DNA of 64,000 nucleotides from Lacibacter sediminis (GTDB lineage Bacteria; Bacteroidota; Bacteroidia; Chitinophagales; Chitinophagaceae): NCBI RefSeq assembly GCF_014168535.1, contig NZ_CP060007.1, positions 1 to 64,000 of the forward strand, read 5' to 3'. Shown piece by piece: positions 1 to 8,043 of this stretch (position 1 is its first letter; each line of letters starts with the position of its first letter). The notes under the pieces were generated by a model. It saw only the letters and a program-made list of their open reading frames with translations, ran no database searches and was not told where the DNA came from. The position numbers and the translations under genes were made by a program.

Positions 1-1
1 T

Positions 2-2089
2 GATATTGAAGATCGTATTGCTGAATTGTTCGACGAAGAGCTTAAAAAAGGCGCCACTTGTATTACCGACGAAAGTGTTGCTACTATTTGCAGCAGCATG
101 GGCAGCATTGAAGATTTTGAGCAGATGGATAATGAAACCGGTGCTTCAACAAGTCACAGCAACTCTTCATCATCTTCTGCAGCTTCATCAACAGCTTCTG
201 CAACAGCTGATGAGCCACGTGGCAGCCTTGGCCGTAACGCCAACGATAAAATACTTGGCGGTGTATGTAGTGGTCTTGCTCATTATTTAAAGATCGATCC
301 TACTGTAGTTCGTATTCTTTTTGCTTTGATCACCTTTGGTGGTTTTGGTACTGGTGTACTTATCTACATTGTTCTGTGGATCGTGTTACCATTGAAAGAT
401 CTCAAAACAAATATCCGCAAGCGCTTATTCCGCAATCCTGATGATAAAGTATTAGGTGGTGTAGCAAGCGGTTTAGCTAACTATTTCAATATACCGGTAT
501 GGGTACCACGTGTGGTATTCAGTTTACCACTAATCCTTGGTATCATTTCATCGATCTTCCGCAATGCCATGTTCGATTTTGATCTTGAACCCAACATCGT
601 ATTCGGTGGCTTTGGCGGAACACTCTTTGTAATCTATGTTATTCTCTGGATCGTTTTACCAATGGCCAGCAGTGCAACAGATAAATTACAAATGCGTGGT
701 GAAAAGATCGATGTGAACAGTATCAAGAATGCTGTGCAGGAAGAATTAGGCAGCGGCGGCACGATTAAAGAAAGAGCCACCCAAATGAGCGAAGAAATAA
801 AAGAAGGCGCACAACGTATGAGCGCAACCATCACTGAAGGCGCAAAGCAAATGAGTTCCGAACTGGGATCAAAAAGCAAAGCCTTTGCAGTTGAAGCCGG
901 ACCTATTGCCCGCAGCACAACAAGCGGTATTGGTCATGCAATTGGTGTTCTGTTCAAAGCATTCTTTTTATTCGTTGCAGGTACAATTGGTTTTGTGTTG
1001 TTGATGGCATTAATAGGTGCAGTTATTGGTGGTGTTGCCGCATTTCCTTTCAAAGGATTCTTTTTAGAAGGCACCTGGCAAAACATTGCTGCATGGGGCA
1101 CACTGCTTCTGTTTTTACTTGTTCCCGTGGTTGCATTATTAACCTGGGTTATCCGTAAGATCATTGGTACAAAAAGCCGCAACCCTTACTTAGGTTACAC
1201 ATTCGGTTTCCTTTGGTTTGTTGGTTTGGTTTGCTTCATCACACTTATTTCTTCATTCTTCAACAACTTCCGTGTATCAGCTCAAGAGCAACAGGCAGTT
1301 GAAATTGCACAGCCCGTAACCGGTAAAATGGTGGTGAAAGTGCCAACAGCAAAAGTAAAAGTGTATGGCCGTGCATTTGGTGTTGATGATGTGTTCAGTA
1401 TGGATGGTGATAGTTTGTACATCAACAATATCCGTCTTCGTATTGTAAAAAGTACCGATAGTCTTTATCATGTAAAATATGACAAACGCAGCTCCGGTGC
1501 TACAAGAGATAAAGCACTTACAAATGCACAATCAATTAAGTACAATGTAAACTTTAAAGACAGTGTGCTTTCACTTGACAAAGGTTTTACAGTAAGTGAA
1601 GAATCTAAATTCCGTAACCAGCGTGTGATCGTTACTATTGAAGTTCCTGTTGGCAAACGTATTTATATCGACCGAAGTGTTGATCGTTTAGAATGGCACA
1701 ACATTACGTTCAATGGTCGTGGTGGCGATTGGGAGTGGGAAGATGATAACAGGTGGAGCCACACCGGTTGGAATGATACCAATGTTGAATACATTATGAC
1801 CGAAGAAGGACTTGAACGTGTAGATGGAAAAGATAAAATTGAAAAAGTTGAACGTGAAGAAGGAACAATTGAAAGCGAACTTGATCGCATCGAACGTGAA
1901 AAGAAAGAATTGCAACAGCGTGAAGAAGAACTGAAGAACAAGAAAAAAGAGAACGACAGTCTTCGCTACCGTTACAATCCTGATGCACCTAAAACACCTC
2001 CAACACCCGCAAAACAGATCGTTGAACGAATAGCAACTCCTAACAGTGATGCAGTGATCATTCAACCAATGACCATTAACGCACTGTAA
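2..2089 (+). CDS. PspC-domain membrane protein, 5' end cut by window
   Basis: The frame is open to the left edge, so the true start lies outside the window; 695 residues are visible. The first visible residues resemble the acidic N-terminal segment that precedes PspC domains in Bacteroidota homologues. Two PspC domains follow (about residues 78-134 and 144-228), each with an LGGV-SGLA-Y motif and a hydrophobic helix. Three more membrane segments lie at about 313-350, 362-387 and 395-420. After these come a beta-rich extracytoplasmic part and a charged Glu/Lys coiled coil (about 600-660). PspC proteins act at the inner membrane in envelope-stress sensing; the exact role here is inferred. A hairpin terminator follows the stop. 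Confidence 0.85.
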   Translation, partial: DIEDRIAELFDEELKKGATCITDESVATICSSMGSIEDFEQMDNETGASTSHSNSSSSSAASSTASATADEPRGSLGRNANDKILGGVCSGLAHYLKIDPTVVRILFALITFGGFGTGVLIYIVLWIVLPLKDLKTNIRKRLFRNPDDKVLGGVASGLANYFNIPVWVPRVVFSLPLILGIISSIFRNAMFDFDLEPNIVFGGFGGTLFVIYVILWIVLPMASSATDKLQMRGEKIDVNSIKNAVQEELGSGGTIKERATQMSEEIKEGAQRMSATITEGAKQMSSELGSKSKAFAVEAGPIARSTTSGIGHAIGVLFKAFFLFVAGTIGFVLLMALIGAVIGGVAAFPFKGFFLEGTWQNIAAWGTLLLFLLVPVVALLTWVIRKIIGTKSRNPYLGYTFGFLWFVGLVCFITLISSFFNNFRVSAQEQQAVEIAQPVTGKMVVKVPTAKVKVYGRAFGVDDVFSMDGDSLYINNIRLRIVKSTDSLYHVKYDKRSSGATRDKALTNAQSIKYNVNFKDSVLSLDKGFTVSEESKFRNQRVIVTIEVPVGKRIYIDRSVDRLEWHNITFNGRGGDWEWEDDNRWSHTGWNDTNVEYIMTEEGLERVDGKDKIEKVEREEGTIESELDRIEREKKELQQREEELKNKKKENDSLRYRYNPDAPKTPPTPAKQIVERIATPNSDAVIIQPMTINAL

Positions 2090-2116
2090 CCTCGGTTAAA
2101 GTTGGAACAGCCAACG

Positions 2117-2154
2117 GCCCCGATGTTTTGAAAGAAACGGAGGGGCTTTTTTTT
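2117..2154 (+). terminator. Rho-independent terminator after the PspC gene
   Basis: GCCCC (2117-2121) pairs with GGGGC (2142-2146), with an inner GTTT/AAAC pairing and a run of eight T directly after it. It separates the PspC gene from the next secreted protein. Confidence 0.75.
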
Positions 2155-2195
2155 CAGGCGCAAAAAATCATCATCATTACCATTAAACCTTTTTT

Positions 2196-2666
2196 ATGCG
2201 ACTACTTCGTTTCATTTCGCTCGTTCTACTTGCTGTTATTTTATTTGGTACTGCAAATGCACAAGATGCAAAACAGAAGCACCAGGATAAAGAATTGTTT
2301 CAAACAATTTTAAAATTAGACAGCACATGGTTTGCGTCCTTCAACAAAGATATTTCTGTTTTCAGTAGCTATATTGATTCAACACTTGAGTTTTACCACG
2401 ACGGAAGCGGACTTACTTTTTATGCAGATAATGTTGCTGCATTCAAAAGAATGAAAGACAGAACTCCTGATCTTACCAGGGAGTTATTAATTGAAACGAT
2501 GGAGGTTTACCCCATTCCGGGTTATGGTGCAGTGCAGATAGCTCAACATCGTTTCTGTCATATGGAAAATGGAAAAATGGATTGTGGTGTATTCAAGTTT
2601 ATTCACACCTGGAAAAAAACAGAACAGGGTTGGAAGGTGACACGCATCATCAGCGTAGATCATTAA
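2196..2666 (+). CDS. secreted SnoaL/NTF2-like (DUF4440-type) protein
   Basis: This is a 156-residue protein with an N-terminal signal peptide (positive start, hydrophobic stretch, cleavage after a Thr-Ala-Asn-Ala motif near residue 22). The rest has the pattern of NTF2-like/DUF4440 folds: an N-terminal helix with LDSTWFASFNKD, a central segment with YHDGSG, and a C-terminal strand with GWKVTRIISVDH. Such proteins bind small ligands or act as enzymes, but nothing here identifies a substrate. The start is the ATG before the signal peptide; a longer reading frame upstream lacks a signal and overlaps terminator sequence. It appears monocistronic. Confidence 0.75.
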   Translation: MRLLRFISLVLLAVILFGTANAQDAKQKHQDKELFQTILKLDSTWFASFNKDISVFSSYIDSTLEFYHDGSGLTFYADNVAAFKRMKDRTPDLTRELLIETMEVYPIPGYGAVQIAQHRFCHMENGKMDCGVFKFIHTWKKTEQGWKVTRIISVDH

Positions 2667-2746
2667 TACTAAAGCATTAACCATTACCTTATCATCATTG
2701 ATGTTCTACGGGGGATTGCCTGTTGCATCAACACATCTACCTTATC

Positions 2747-2848
2747 ATGAAGTCAAGAATAAAAAAGATCACAGAGACACTGTTTATCTGCCTCTTCATC
2801 GTGGCGATAATTTATGGCATACTCTGGCTGTTAGGTTATCTGCGTTGA
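2747..2848 (+). CDS. 33-residue single-pass membrane peptide
   Basis: A short frame starts with ATG and encodes a basic N-terminus (MKSRIKKITE), one hydrophobic span of about 18 residues (LFICLFIVAIIYGILWLL) and a short GYLR tail. It is followed after 18 bases by a strong terminator (2867-2893), and upstream genes end before it, which supports a separate transcript. I do not recognise a family. Small proteins of this shape often modulate membrane complexes, but no partner is visible. Too short for most gene callers. Confidence 0.45.
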   Translation: MKSRIKKITETLFICLFIVAIIYGILWLLGYLR

Positions 2849-2866
2849 TCTGAAAACTAAGAATTT

Positions 2867-2893
2867 AAAAGGAGCTTAATTGCTCCTTTTTTC
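2867..2893 (+). terminator. Rho-independent terminator
   Basis: A perfect 9-bp stem, AAAAGGAGC (2867-2875) with GCTCCTTTT (2882-2890), has a 6-base loop and continues into T-rich sequence. It ends the transcript carrying the 33-residue membrane peptide. Confidence 0.8.
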
Positions 2894-3008
2894 TTTTACA
2901 TCCAATCAACCGTTTGCGCAACACATGATTTTTTAAAACTTTTCTGTTTTCAATCTATTGCTTCCTTTACATTTGTGCCCACTACAATTGACGAAGCATG
3001 AAATGAGC

Positions 3009-3057
3009 CACAAAAATTGTCAAGCAATTTATAGTAAGAGCCATGATAATTTTTGTG
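3009..3057. repeat. inverted repeat upstream of gcvT
   Basis: CACAAAAATT (3009-3018) is matched by its exact reverse complement AATTTTTGTG (3048-3057), 39 bases before the gcvT start. Between them is a smaller AATTG/CAATT pairing. It could be an operator or a leader-RNA stem. There is no T-tract, so it is not an obvious terminator, and it does not resemble a glycine riboswitch. Confidence 0.4.
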
Positions 3058-3095
3058 CGAATAACATGTGGCCAAAATCAAATAAATAAGAACGC

Positions 3096-4181
3096 ATGAA
3101 ACAAACTCCCTTTACAAACAAACACATTGCCCTTGGTGCGAAGATGGCCGAATTTGCCGGTTACAATATGCCCATTTCTTATACCGGTATTAATGATGAA
3201 CATGCAGCTGTGCGTAACAACGCAGGCGTGTTTGATGTAAGTCACATGGGTGAGTTTATTTTAAAAGGAGAAGGAGCATTAGATCTCATTCAACGTGTTA
3301 CCAGCAATGATGCGTCCAAACTCAGCAACGGAAAAGCACAGTACAGTTGCTTACCCAATGCTCAGGGAGGAATTGTGGATGATCTGTTGGTGTATTGTGT
3401 GGAAGAAAACAAAGTGTATATGCTGGTTGTGAATGCCAGTAACATTGAAAAGGATTGGAACTGGATTCAACAGTTCAATACCAACAATGTGGAGATGCAC
3501 AACATCAGCGATAAAACCTGTTTACTTGCAATACAGGGTCCAAACGCAACAAAAATTCTGCAGCCACTCACCGACATGGATATTCTCAATCTGAAATATT
3601 ACACGTTTGTAAAAGGACGGTTTGCCGGAGTTGAGAATGTATTGGTTAGTGCAACAGGTTATACCGGTGCAGGAGGAGTTGAAATTTATTTTGAAGACAG
3701 CAATGGTGCCGCTGAAAAAATTTGGGATGCCATTTTCGAAGCAGGTAAGTCAGCCGGTATTAAACCGATTGGTCTTGGCGCCAGAGATACACTGCGTTTA
3801 GAAAAAGGTTTTTGTTTATACGGCAACGATATTGACGATACCACTTCGCCATTAGAAGGCGGCCTTAGCTGGATCACAAAATTCAGCAAAGACTTTACCG
3901 CAAAAGATATTTTAGAAAAACAAAAAGCTGAAGGCGTACAACGCAAGCTGGTTGGTTTTGAAATGATCGATCGTGGTATTCCCCGTCATGATTACAAGAT
4001 CAAAGATGCTGATGGTAATGAAATAGGTAAAGTAACCAGCGGCACTCAATCACCTTCGTTACAAAAAGCAATCGGGCTTGGTTATGTAGCAACAGCTCAT
4101 GCAAATTTTGATTCTGAGATCTACGTAGAAGTGCGTGATAAACTGCTGAAAGCAAAAGTGGTGAAGATCCCTTTCCTCTAA
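3096..4181 (+). CDS. gcvT: glycine cleavage system aminomethyltransferase (T protein)
   Basis: At 361 residues this matches the usual GcvT length. It begins with the family hallmark [17 protein letters not shown] and has [11 protein letters not shown] (about 45-55), the folate-binding [12 protein letters not shown] region near 190-200, [18 protein letters not shown] (about 228-245) and the C-terminal [12 protein letters not shown] element. It transfers the methylene group from lipoyl-bound aminomethyl on H protein to tetrahydrofolate, releasing ammonia, in the cytoplasm. It stands alone here; gcvP and gcvH are not in the window. An inverted repeat lies just upstream and a strong terminator follows. 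Confidence 0.97.
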   Translation: MKQTPFTNKHIALGAKMAEFAGYNMPISYTGINDEHAAVRNNAGVFDVSHMGEFILKGEGALDLIQRVTSNDASKLSNGKAQYSCLPNAQGGIVDDLLVYCVEENKVYMLVVNASNIEKDWNWIQQFNTNNVEMHNISDKTCLLAIQGPNATKILQPLTDMDILNLKYYTFVKGRFAGVENVLVSATGYTGAGGVEIYFEDSNGAAEKIWDAIFEAGKSAGIKPIGLGARDTLRLEKGFCLYGNDIDDTTSPLEGGLSWITKFSKDFTAKDILEKQKAEGVQRKLVGFEMIDRGIPRHDYKIKDADGNEIGKVTSGTQSPSLQKAIGLGYVATAHANFDSEIYVEVRDKLLKAKVVKIPFL

Positions 4182-4230
4182 AAACGCTGCGTAAACGTAA
4201 AAGGCATTATTCTTGCTGCAAAATAGCAGC

Positions 4231-4269
4231 CGATGAGTCACCAACTAAATAGGTGACTCATCGTTTTTT
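4231..4269 (+). terminator. strong Rho-independent terminator after gcvT
   Basis: A perfect 12-bp stem pairs 4231-4242 (CGATGAGTCACC) with 4252-4263 (GGTGACTCATCG) around a 9-base loop and is followed by TTTTTT. A GTG at 4253 that would extend the next gene lies inside this stem, which argues for the ATG at 4283. Confidence 0.9.
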
Positions 4270-4282
4270 AAAACCCTCTTCT

Positions 4283-4753
4283 ATGCCATCCATTCACGTT
4301 ACCACATTTATTGCCGCACCCATTGATCGTGTGTTTGATTTAAGCCGACACATTGGTTTGCATAAAATTTCTCAACAGGATAATAACGAAGAGGCTGTTG
4401 GAGGCGTTACATCCGGTTTGATTAAACAGGGCGAGTCTGTTACATGGAAAGCAAAGCATTTGTTTAAAACCAGATTCATGACGGTGAAGATCACCGAGAT
4501 GAAAGGCCCTGATTATTTTGAAGATGTAATGGAGAAAGGTGATTTTGTTTCCTACGCACACAAACATCATTTCAAAGCAGTGAACAACGGCACCATCATG
4601 ATCGATCAGGTTGAGTTTGAAGCGCCTTATGGTTCCGCCGGAAAACTCTTCAGCCGTATTTATCTCACCGGTTATATGAAACTACTTATCGAGAAACGAA
4701 ACAATACGATTCGTGAGTATGCGGAAAGCACGAAGTGGCAGGCTTTACTATAA
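4283..4753 (+). CDS. SRPBCC-fold (START/polyketide-cyclase-like) protein
   Basis: This 156-residue protein begins with the typical beta strand and turn (TTFIAAPIDRVFDLSRHIGLHK), has a central TWKAKHLFKTRFMTVKITE strand region, and ends with a long C-terminal helix (LLIEKRNNTIREYA) that closes the hydrophobic cavity in this fold. No signal peptide is seen, so it is probably cytoplasmic. The family binds hydrophobic ligands or acts as a cyclase/aromatase; no ligand is predictable. The chosen ATG excludes ten residues that would be read through the gcvT terminator. Confidence 0.8.
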   Translation: MPSIHVTTFIAAPIDRVFDLSRHIGLHKISQQDNNEEAVGGVTSGLIKQGESVTWKAKHLFKTRFMTVKITEMKGPDYFEDVMEKGDFVSYAHKHHFKAVNNGTIMIDQVEFEAPYGSAGKLFSRIYLTGYMKLLIEKRNNTIREYAESTKWQALL

Positions 4754-4789
4754 TATTACCCTTATTTTCTTCTTTTGATCTTGTTGTTT

Positions 4790-4821
4790 TTTGTACAAAT
4801 AATCTTTATTGGTTATACTTG
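4790..4821 (+). promoter_or_regulatory. Bacteroidota-type promoter
   Basis: TTTG (4790-4793) is separated by 20 bases from TATACTTG (4814-4821), close to the TTTG/TAnnTTTG promoter of Bacteroidota sigma-ABfr. The start codon at 4840 is 19 bases downstream. Confidence 0.5.
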
Positions 4822-4839
4822 TAGATAAATCGTATCCTG

Positions 4840-6939
4840 ATGAAACCAGCAAGCATGCGCCTCCTGCTTATTGCGTTGTCGTTCTCCTGTTCCATTCCTC
4901 AACTATTGTCACAATGTTTGATGGTCCCTGTCTCATTACAGGAAAGAGTATCGTCTGCTGATGTTGTGATCACCGGTGTTGTTACAGAAAAAGAAAGTTT
5001 TATTGATTCAAATACTATGCAGGTTTACACCGTCAACAAGATCAGTGTAAATGCATGGCTTAAAAACTCACGTGCATTACCAACAGTTTATGTTATTACC
5101 GAAGGTGGTGTTTATAAAAACCGTTCGACTGTTGTTTATCCTTCACTTCAATTGCAACAAAACACAAACTATGTTTTGTTCCTGCAAACTGCAGCAACTA
5201 AAAAGCAAAGCAAACAATTGCTGAAGAAAAATCCGAACGCCTTTCAAACAATACCTTATGCCGGTGCGCAGGGTGCAATTATTCAGCAACAGAATTTGTT
5301 TATTGATGCGGTGCAAAACCAAAAGATGACAGAAACGGAATTACTCAATCGCATAAAACAGGTAAGTAAAACAGATGCACTAACGCCGGAAGGAAAAAAA
5401 TACAATCCGGTTATTGCTAACCCTCTTGCAAACAGAACAATGGCGATTACTTCATTTTCACCGGGTACATCTAGAGCAGGAACTGTTGTTGCAGGCGATC
5501 AGATAACCATCAATGGAAGTGGCTTTGGTGCAGGCGCCGGAACTGTTTATTTCACCAATGCAAATGATGGTGGTGCTACATTCATTGCATCATCACAACC
5601 AAGCGATATCATTTCCTGGAGCGATAACAGCATTACCGTGAAAGTGCCTTCATCAGCTGGTACCGGACCGATCAATGTAAACGGCAGTACTACTTCTGCA
5701 TCAAGTTTAAATGTGCAATACAGTCATATCGATATCAACAATGATTTTTTTGGTTTTGCATCAGCAACACGTCAACGTTATTACCTCCGTAACCTGGATG
5801 GTATAGGTGGATATACATTTCAGTTCAATACGGGTTTTGCAAGTAACACGGCAGCCGTTGCTGCGTTCAACCGTTCCCTGATAAGCTGGCGTTGTGCTAC
5901 AGGTGTTGGCTTTCGTGCCAGCGGTACAACCTCCGTTGCAACTTCTGCTTATGATGGTGTGAATACTGTTTACTTCAATTCATCACTTCCTTCAGGAACA
6001 CTTGGCGTGTGCACCAGCAATTTTGATGCGGCTGCAAATGGCGGCTGCAATCAAAACAATACAGTATGGTGGCTGGCCGATATGGATATTCAATTCAGGG
6101 ATATTCCTGTAACTGGTTTCAACTGGCAATTTGGCCCCTTGTCTCCAACAGGTTCTGAATTTGATTTTGAATCGGTGGCTTTGCACGAACTTGGTCATGC
6201 GCATGGTTTAGGTCATGTAATTGCTCCCGGTAACGTCATGCATTATGCGCTTGCAAACGGAATTGTTTCAAGATCATTAAGTGCGAATGATATTGCAGGA
6301 GGAAATGATAAGATTGCTTACTCAAGCGTTGCTACCTGTTTTAATCCTGCAGGTTCAGGCACCGAAATGCAAACCGTTGCTGCAGGCAGTTGTGTTACAT
6401 TACCCATTACCCTTGGTGAATTAAAAGCCAAACGTATGACCAACGGTTTAGTTCAACTGGACTGGAATACCATCCAGGAATTGAATAACGATGGTTTTAT
6501 TGTTGAGCGTGGTGAAACAGCTCAACGTTTTCAACGCATTGGTTTTGTAAAAGGTAAAGAGTTTTCGCTGGAGCCGCAGAAATATAACTTCCCTGATAAG
6601 AGTGCAGGGCCTTACGGTTGGTATTACCGTTTAATTCAACAGGATCTGGATAATCACCAGGTGAGTTCATCTATTGTGTTTGTAAAAGGCGAAGAGAGCA
6701 AACAATGGAAAGTGTGGAGCAGTGAAGATGGAAACAGTCTTTCGTTGTACAAAAAGGAATCACAAAACAAGAAAGTGCAGTTCCTGTTGTTTGATGCCAT
6801 GGGGCAACTCATCTTCAACACAACCGTAACCAACGGCAAAGCACAGTTCAGCTTCTCACATCTGCGGAAAGGCTATTACAGCTATCGTGTTGTTGATGCA
6901 GAGCAAACAATTTCAGGAAAGTTGGTGCTTGGTAATTGA
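4840..6939 (+). CDS. secreted zincin metalloprotease with IPT/TIG domain and T9SS-like tail
   Basis: This 699-residue protein has a signal peptide (to about residue 25). Next comes a TIMP-like domain starting at Cys26 (CLMVPVSLQERVSSADVVITG), then an IPT/TIG domain (about 200-290, AGDQITINGSGFGAGAGTVYF). The zincin catalytic motif is H449-E450-xx-H453-xx-G-xx-H459, followed by a probable Met-turn (NVMHY, near 466). The C-terminus (about 610-699) ends in GYYSYRVVDAEQTISGKLVL, which resembles a type IX secretion sorting domain. It is probably exported by T9SS and acts on extracellular protein. The matrixin/metzincin assignment comes from the motif; the substrate is unknown. Confidence 0.82.
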   Translation: MKPASMRLLLIALSFSCSIPQLLSQCLMVPVSLQERVSSADVVITGVVTEKESFIDSNTMQVYTVNKISVNAWLKNSRALPTVYVITEGGVYKNRSTVVYPSLQLQQNTNYVLFLQTAATKKQSKQLLKKNPNAFQTIPYAGAQGAIIQQQNLFIDAVQNQKMTETELLNRIKQVSKTDALTPEGKKYNPVIANPLANRTMAITSFSPGTSRAGTVVAGDQITINGSGFGAGAGTVYFTNANDGGATFIASSQPSDIISWSDNSITVKVPSSAGTGPINVNGSTTSASSLNVQYSHIDINNDFFGFASATRQRYYLRNLDGIGGYTFQFNTGFASNTAAVAAFNRSLISWRCATGVGFRASGTTSVATSAYDGVNTVYFNSSLPSGTLGVCTSNFDAAANGGCNQNNTVWWLADMDIQFRDIPVTGFNWQFGPLSPTGSEFDFESVALHELGHAHGLGHVIAPGNVMHYALANGIVSRSLSANDIAGGNDKIAYSSVATCFNPAGSGTEMQTVAAGSCVTLPITLGELKAKRMTNGLVQLDWNTIQELNNDGFIVERGETAQRFQRIGFVKGKEFSLEPQKYNFPDKSAGPYGWYYRLIQQDLDNHQVSSSIVFVKGEESKQWKVWSSEDGNSLSLYKKESQNKKVQFLLFDAMGQLIFNTTVTNGKAQFSFSHLRKGYYSYRVVDAEQTISGKLVLGN

Positions 6940-6970
6940 TCGATCAAAAAATCAGAACAATCATACCTGA

Positions 6971-6995
6971 AAGAGCAGCATTCACTGCTCTTTCT
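6971..6995 (+). terminator. Rho-independent terminator
   Basis: AAGAGCAG (6971-6978) pairs with CTGCTCTT (6985-6992) around a 6-base loop and continues into T-rich sequence, ending the metalloprotease transcript just before comB. Confidence 0.75.
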
Positions 6996-7003
6996 TATTT
7001 TTG
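6996..7003 (+). promoter_or_regulatory. promoter -7 box of comB
   Basis: TATTTTTG matches TAnnTTTG exactly and ends 6 bases before the ATG at 7010, so transcription probably starts at or next to the start codon. No clear TTTG -33 element is present. Confidence 0.5.
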
Positions 7004-7009
7004 CGCCTC

Positions 7010-7741
7010 ATGGCAAACAATAAACCCACACTTTATACCTGTCTTTCTCCCGCATTATTACATTTATATGATCTGCGAAATGCAGTGGTGGTGATCATTG
7101 ATGTGTTTCGTGCAACATCCACCATTGCATCAGCTTTGCACAATGGTGCACAATGTGTAATTCCTGTTGATGAAGTAGCCAAAGCAATTGCACTCAGCAA
7201 AAATATTGAAGGCAGCATTGCAGCAGGCGAACGTGATGGACAAATTGCCGAAGGATTACAACACGGTAATTCACCTCTTGAATATGATCGTGATTTTATC
7301 GGCAACAGAACATTGGTGCTTACAACAACAAACGGTACACGTTTATTGCAGATGGCACTGGATAACGAAGCCGATACCATCATCACCGGTTCGTTTCCCA
7401 ACTTAAGTGCCGTGTGTGATTTTCTCATCAAACAAAATAAGAATGTAGTACTTGGTTGTGCCGGCTGGAAAGATCGTTACAATTTAGAAGACACCTTGTT
7501 TGCCGGCGCTGTTATCAGTCGCATCAAAGAAAACTTCACCATTCATTGCGACAGTTCTCTCTCTGCAGAAATACAGTATGATTTAGCAAAGGATGATCTG
7601 CATGGTTTTGCACCAAAGCTCACACATTATCATCGGTTGGTTGATCGTTTTGGTTTGATCGAAGACATCCGTTTTTGTATGACGCCTGATATTGCAAATG
7701 TATTGCCGTTGTATAAAGAAGGAATGTTGTTGAAGGGTTAA
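7010..7741 (+). CDS. comB: 2-phosphosulfolactate phosphatase family protein
   Basis: The 243-residue protein matches the ComB family: VVVIIDVFRATSTIASALHNGA near residue 26, an AGERDGQ motif near 73, LTTTNGTRLL near 104, and C-terminal DIRFCMTPDIANVLPLY. ComB is a Mg-dependent phosphatase that makes sulfolactate from 2-phosphosulfolactate. In coenzyme-M-free Bacteroidota this may feed sulfonate or sulfonolipid metabolism, which is inference. A TTG three codons earlier is also in frame, but it falls inside the -7 promoter box, so the ATG is preferred. It follows the zincin gene but has its own promoter. Confidence 0.88.
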   Translation: MANNKPTLYTCLSPALLHLYDLRNAVVVIIDVFRATSTIASALHNGAQCVIPVDEVAKAIALSKNIEGSIAAGERDGQIAEGLQHGNSPLEYDRDFIGNRTLVLTTTNGTRLLQMALDNEADTIITGSFPNLSAVCDFLIKQNKNVVLGCAGWKDRYNLEDTLFAGAVISRIKENFTIHCDSSLSAEIQYDLAKDDLHGFAPKLTHYHRLVDRFGLIEDIRFCMTPDIANVLPLYKEGMLLKG

Positions 7742-8043
7742 ACCAATTGGCAATGAGCAATAGACAATAAGCAATTGGGCAAAATCCATCTGCGTTCATT
7801 TGTGGCTTTCTCTATTATTCATTCGTGCAGATTCGTGTAATTCGTGGCCCTTTTCGCAAAAACAAAACCTGTAAAGATAAGAACCTTTTCCTGTTCAGCA
7901 ATCACATCATAGCTGTTGATATTTCTTTCCTTTTTTAACGGGAAATGTGCATTTAAAGCCTTTACTTTTGCAGATTGGCCTTTTCTCAACTCTTTGAGTT
8001 TTTTGTGAAGTGCCGCTATTGAAAATTGTAAAACTTTTATCGC
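7742..8043. repeat. intergenic region with degenerate dispersed repeats
   Basis: No credible gene is seen. The left part (7745-7780) consists of CAATTGG/CAATAG/GCAATTGGGC words that recur near 54500-54590. The middle (7819-7855) has ATTCGTGCAGATTCGTG and TAATTCGTGGCCC, recurring near 56185-56215. The right part (7963-7970, TACTTTTG) is a possible -7 box for the helicase gene. Confidence 0.55.

Noticed and set aside
6-290. Small plus-strand reading frame overlapping the PspC gene
   Set aside because: It is a shadow frame inside the conserved PspC coding sequence with no domain of its own.
2128-2313. Short frame across the terminator and signal peptide of the NTF2-like gene
   Set aside because: It overlaps the terminator and the signal peptide frame and shows no family features.
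3000-3090. Glycine riboswitch before gcvT
   Set aside because: No conserved glycine aptamer core is recognisable; only an inverted repeat is seen.
4253-4282. In-frame upstream start for the SRPBCC gene
   Set aside because: The GTG lies in the stem of the gcvT terminator, and the extra residues are not family-like.
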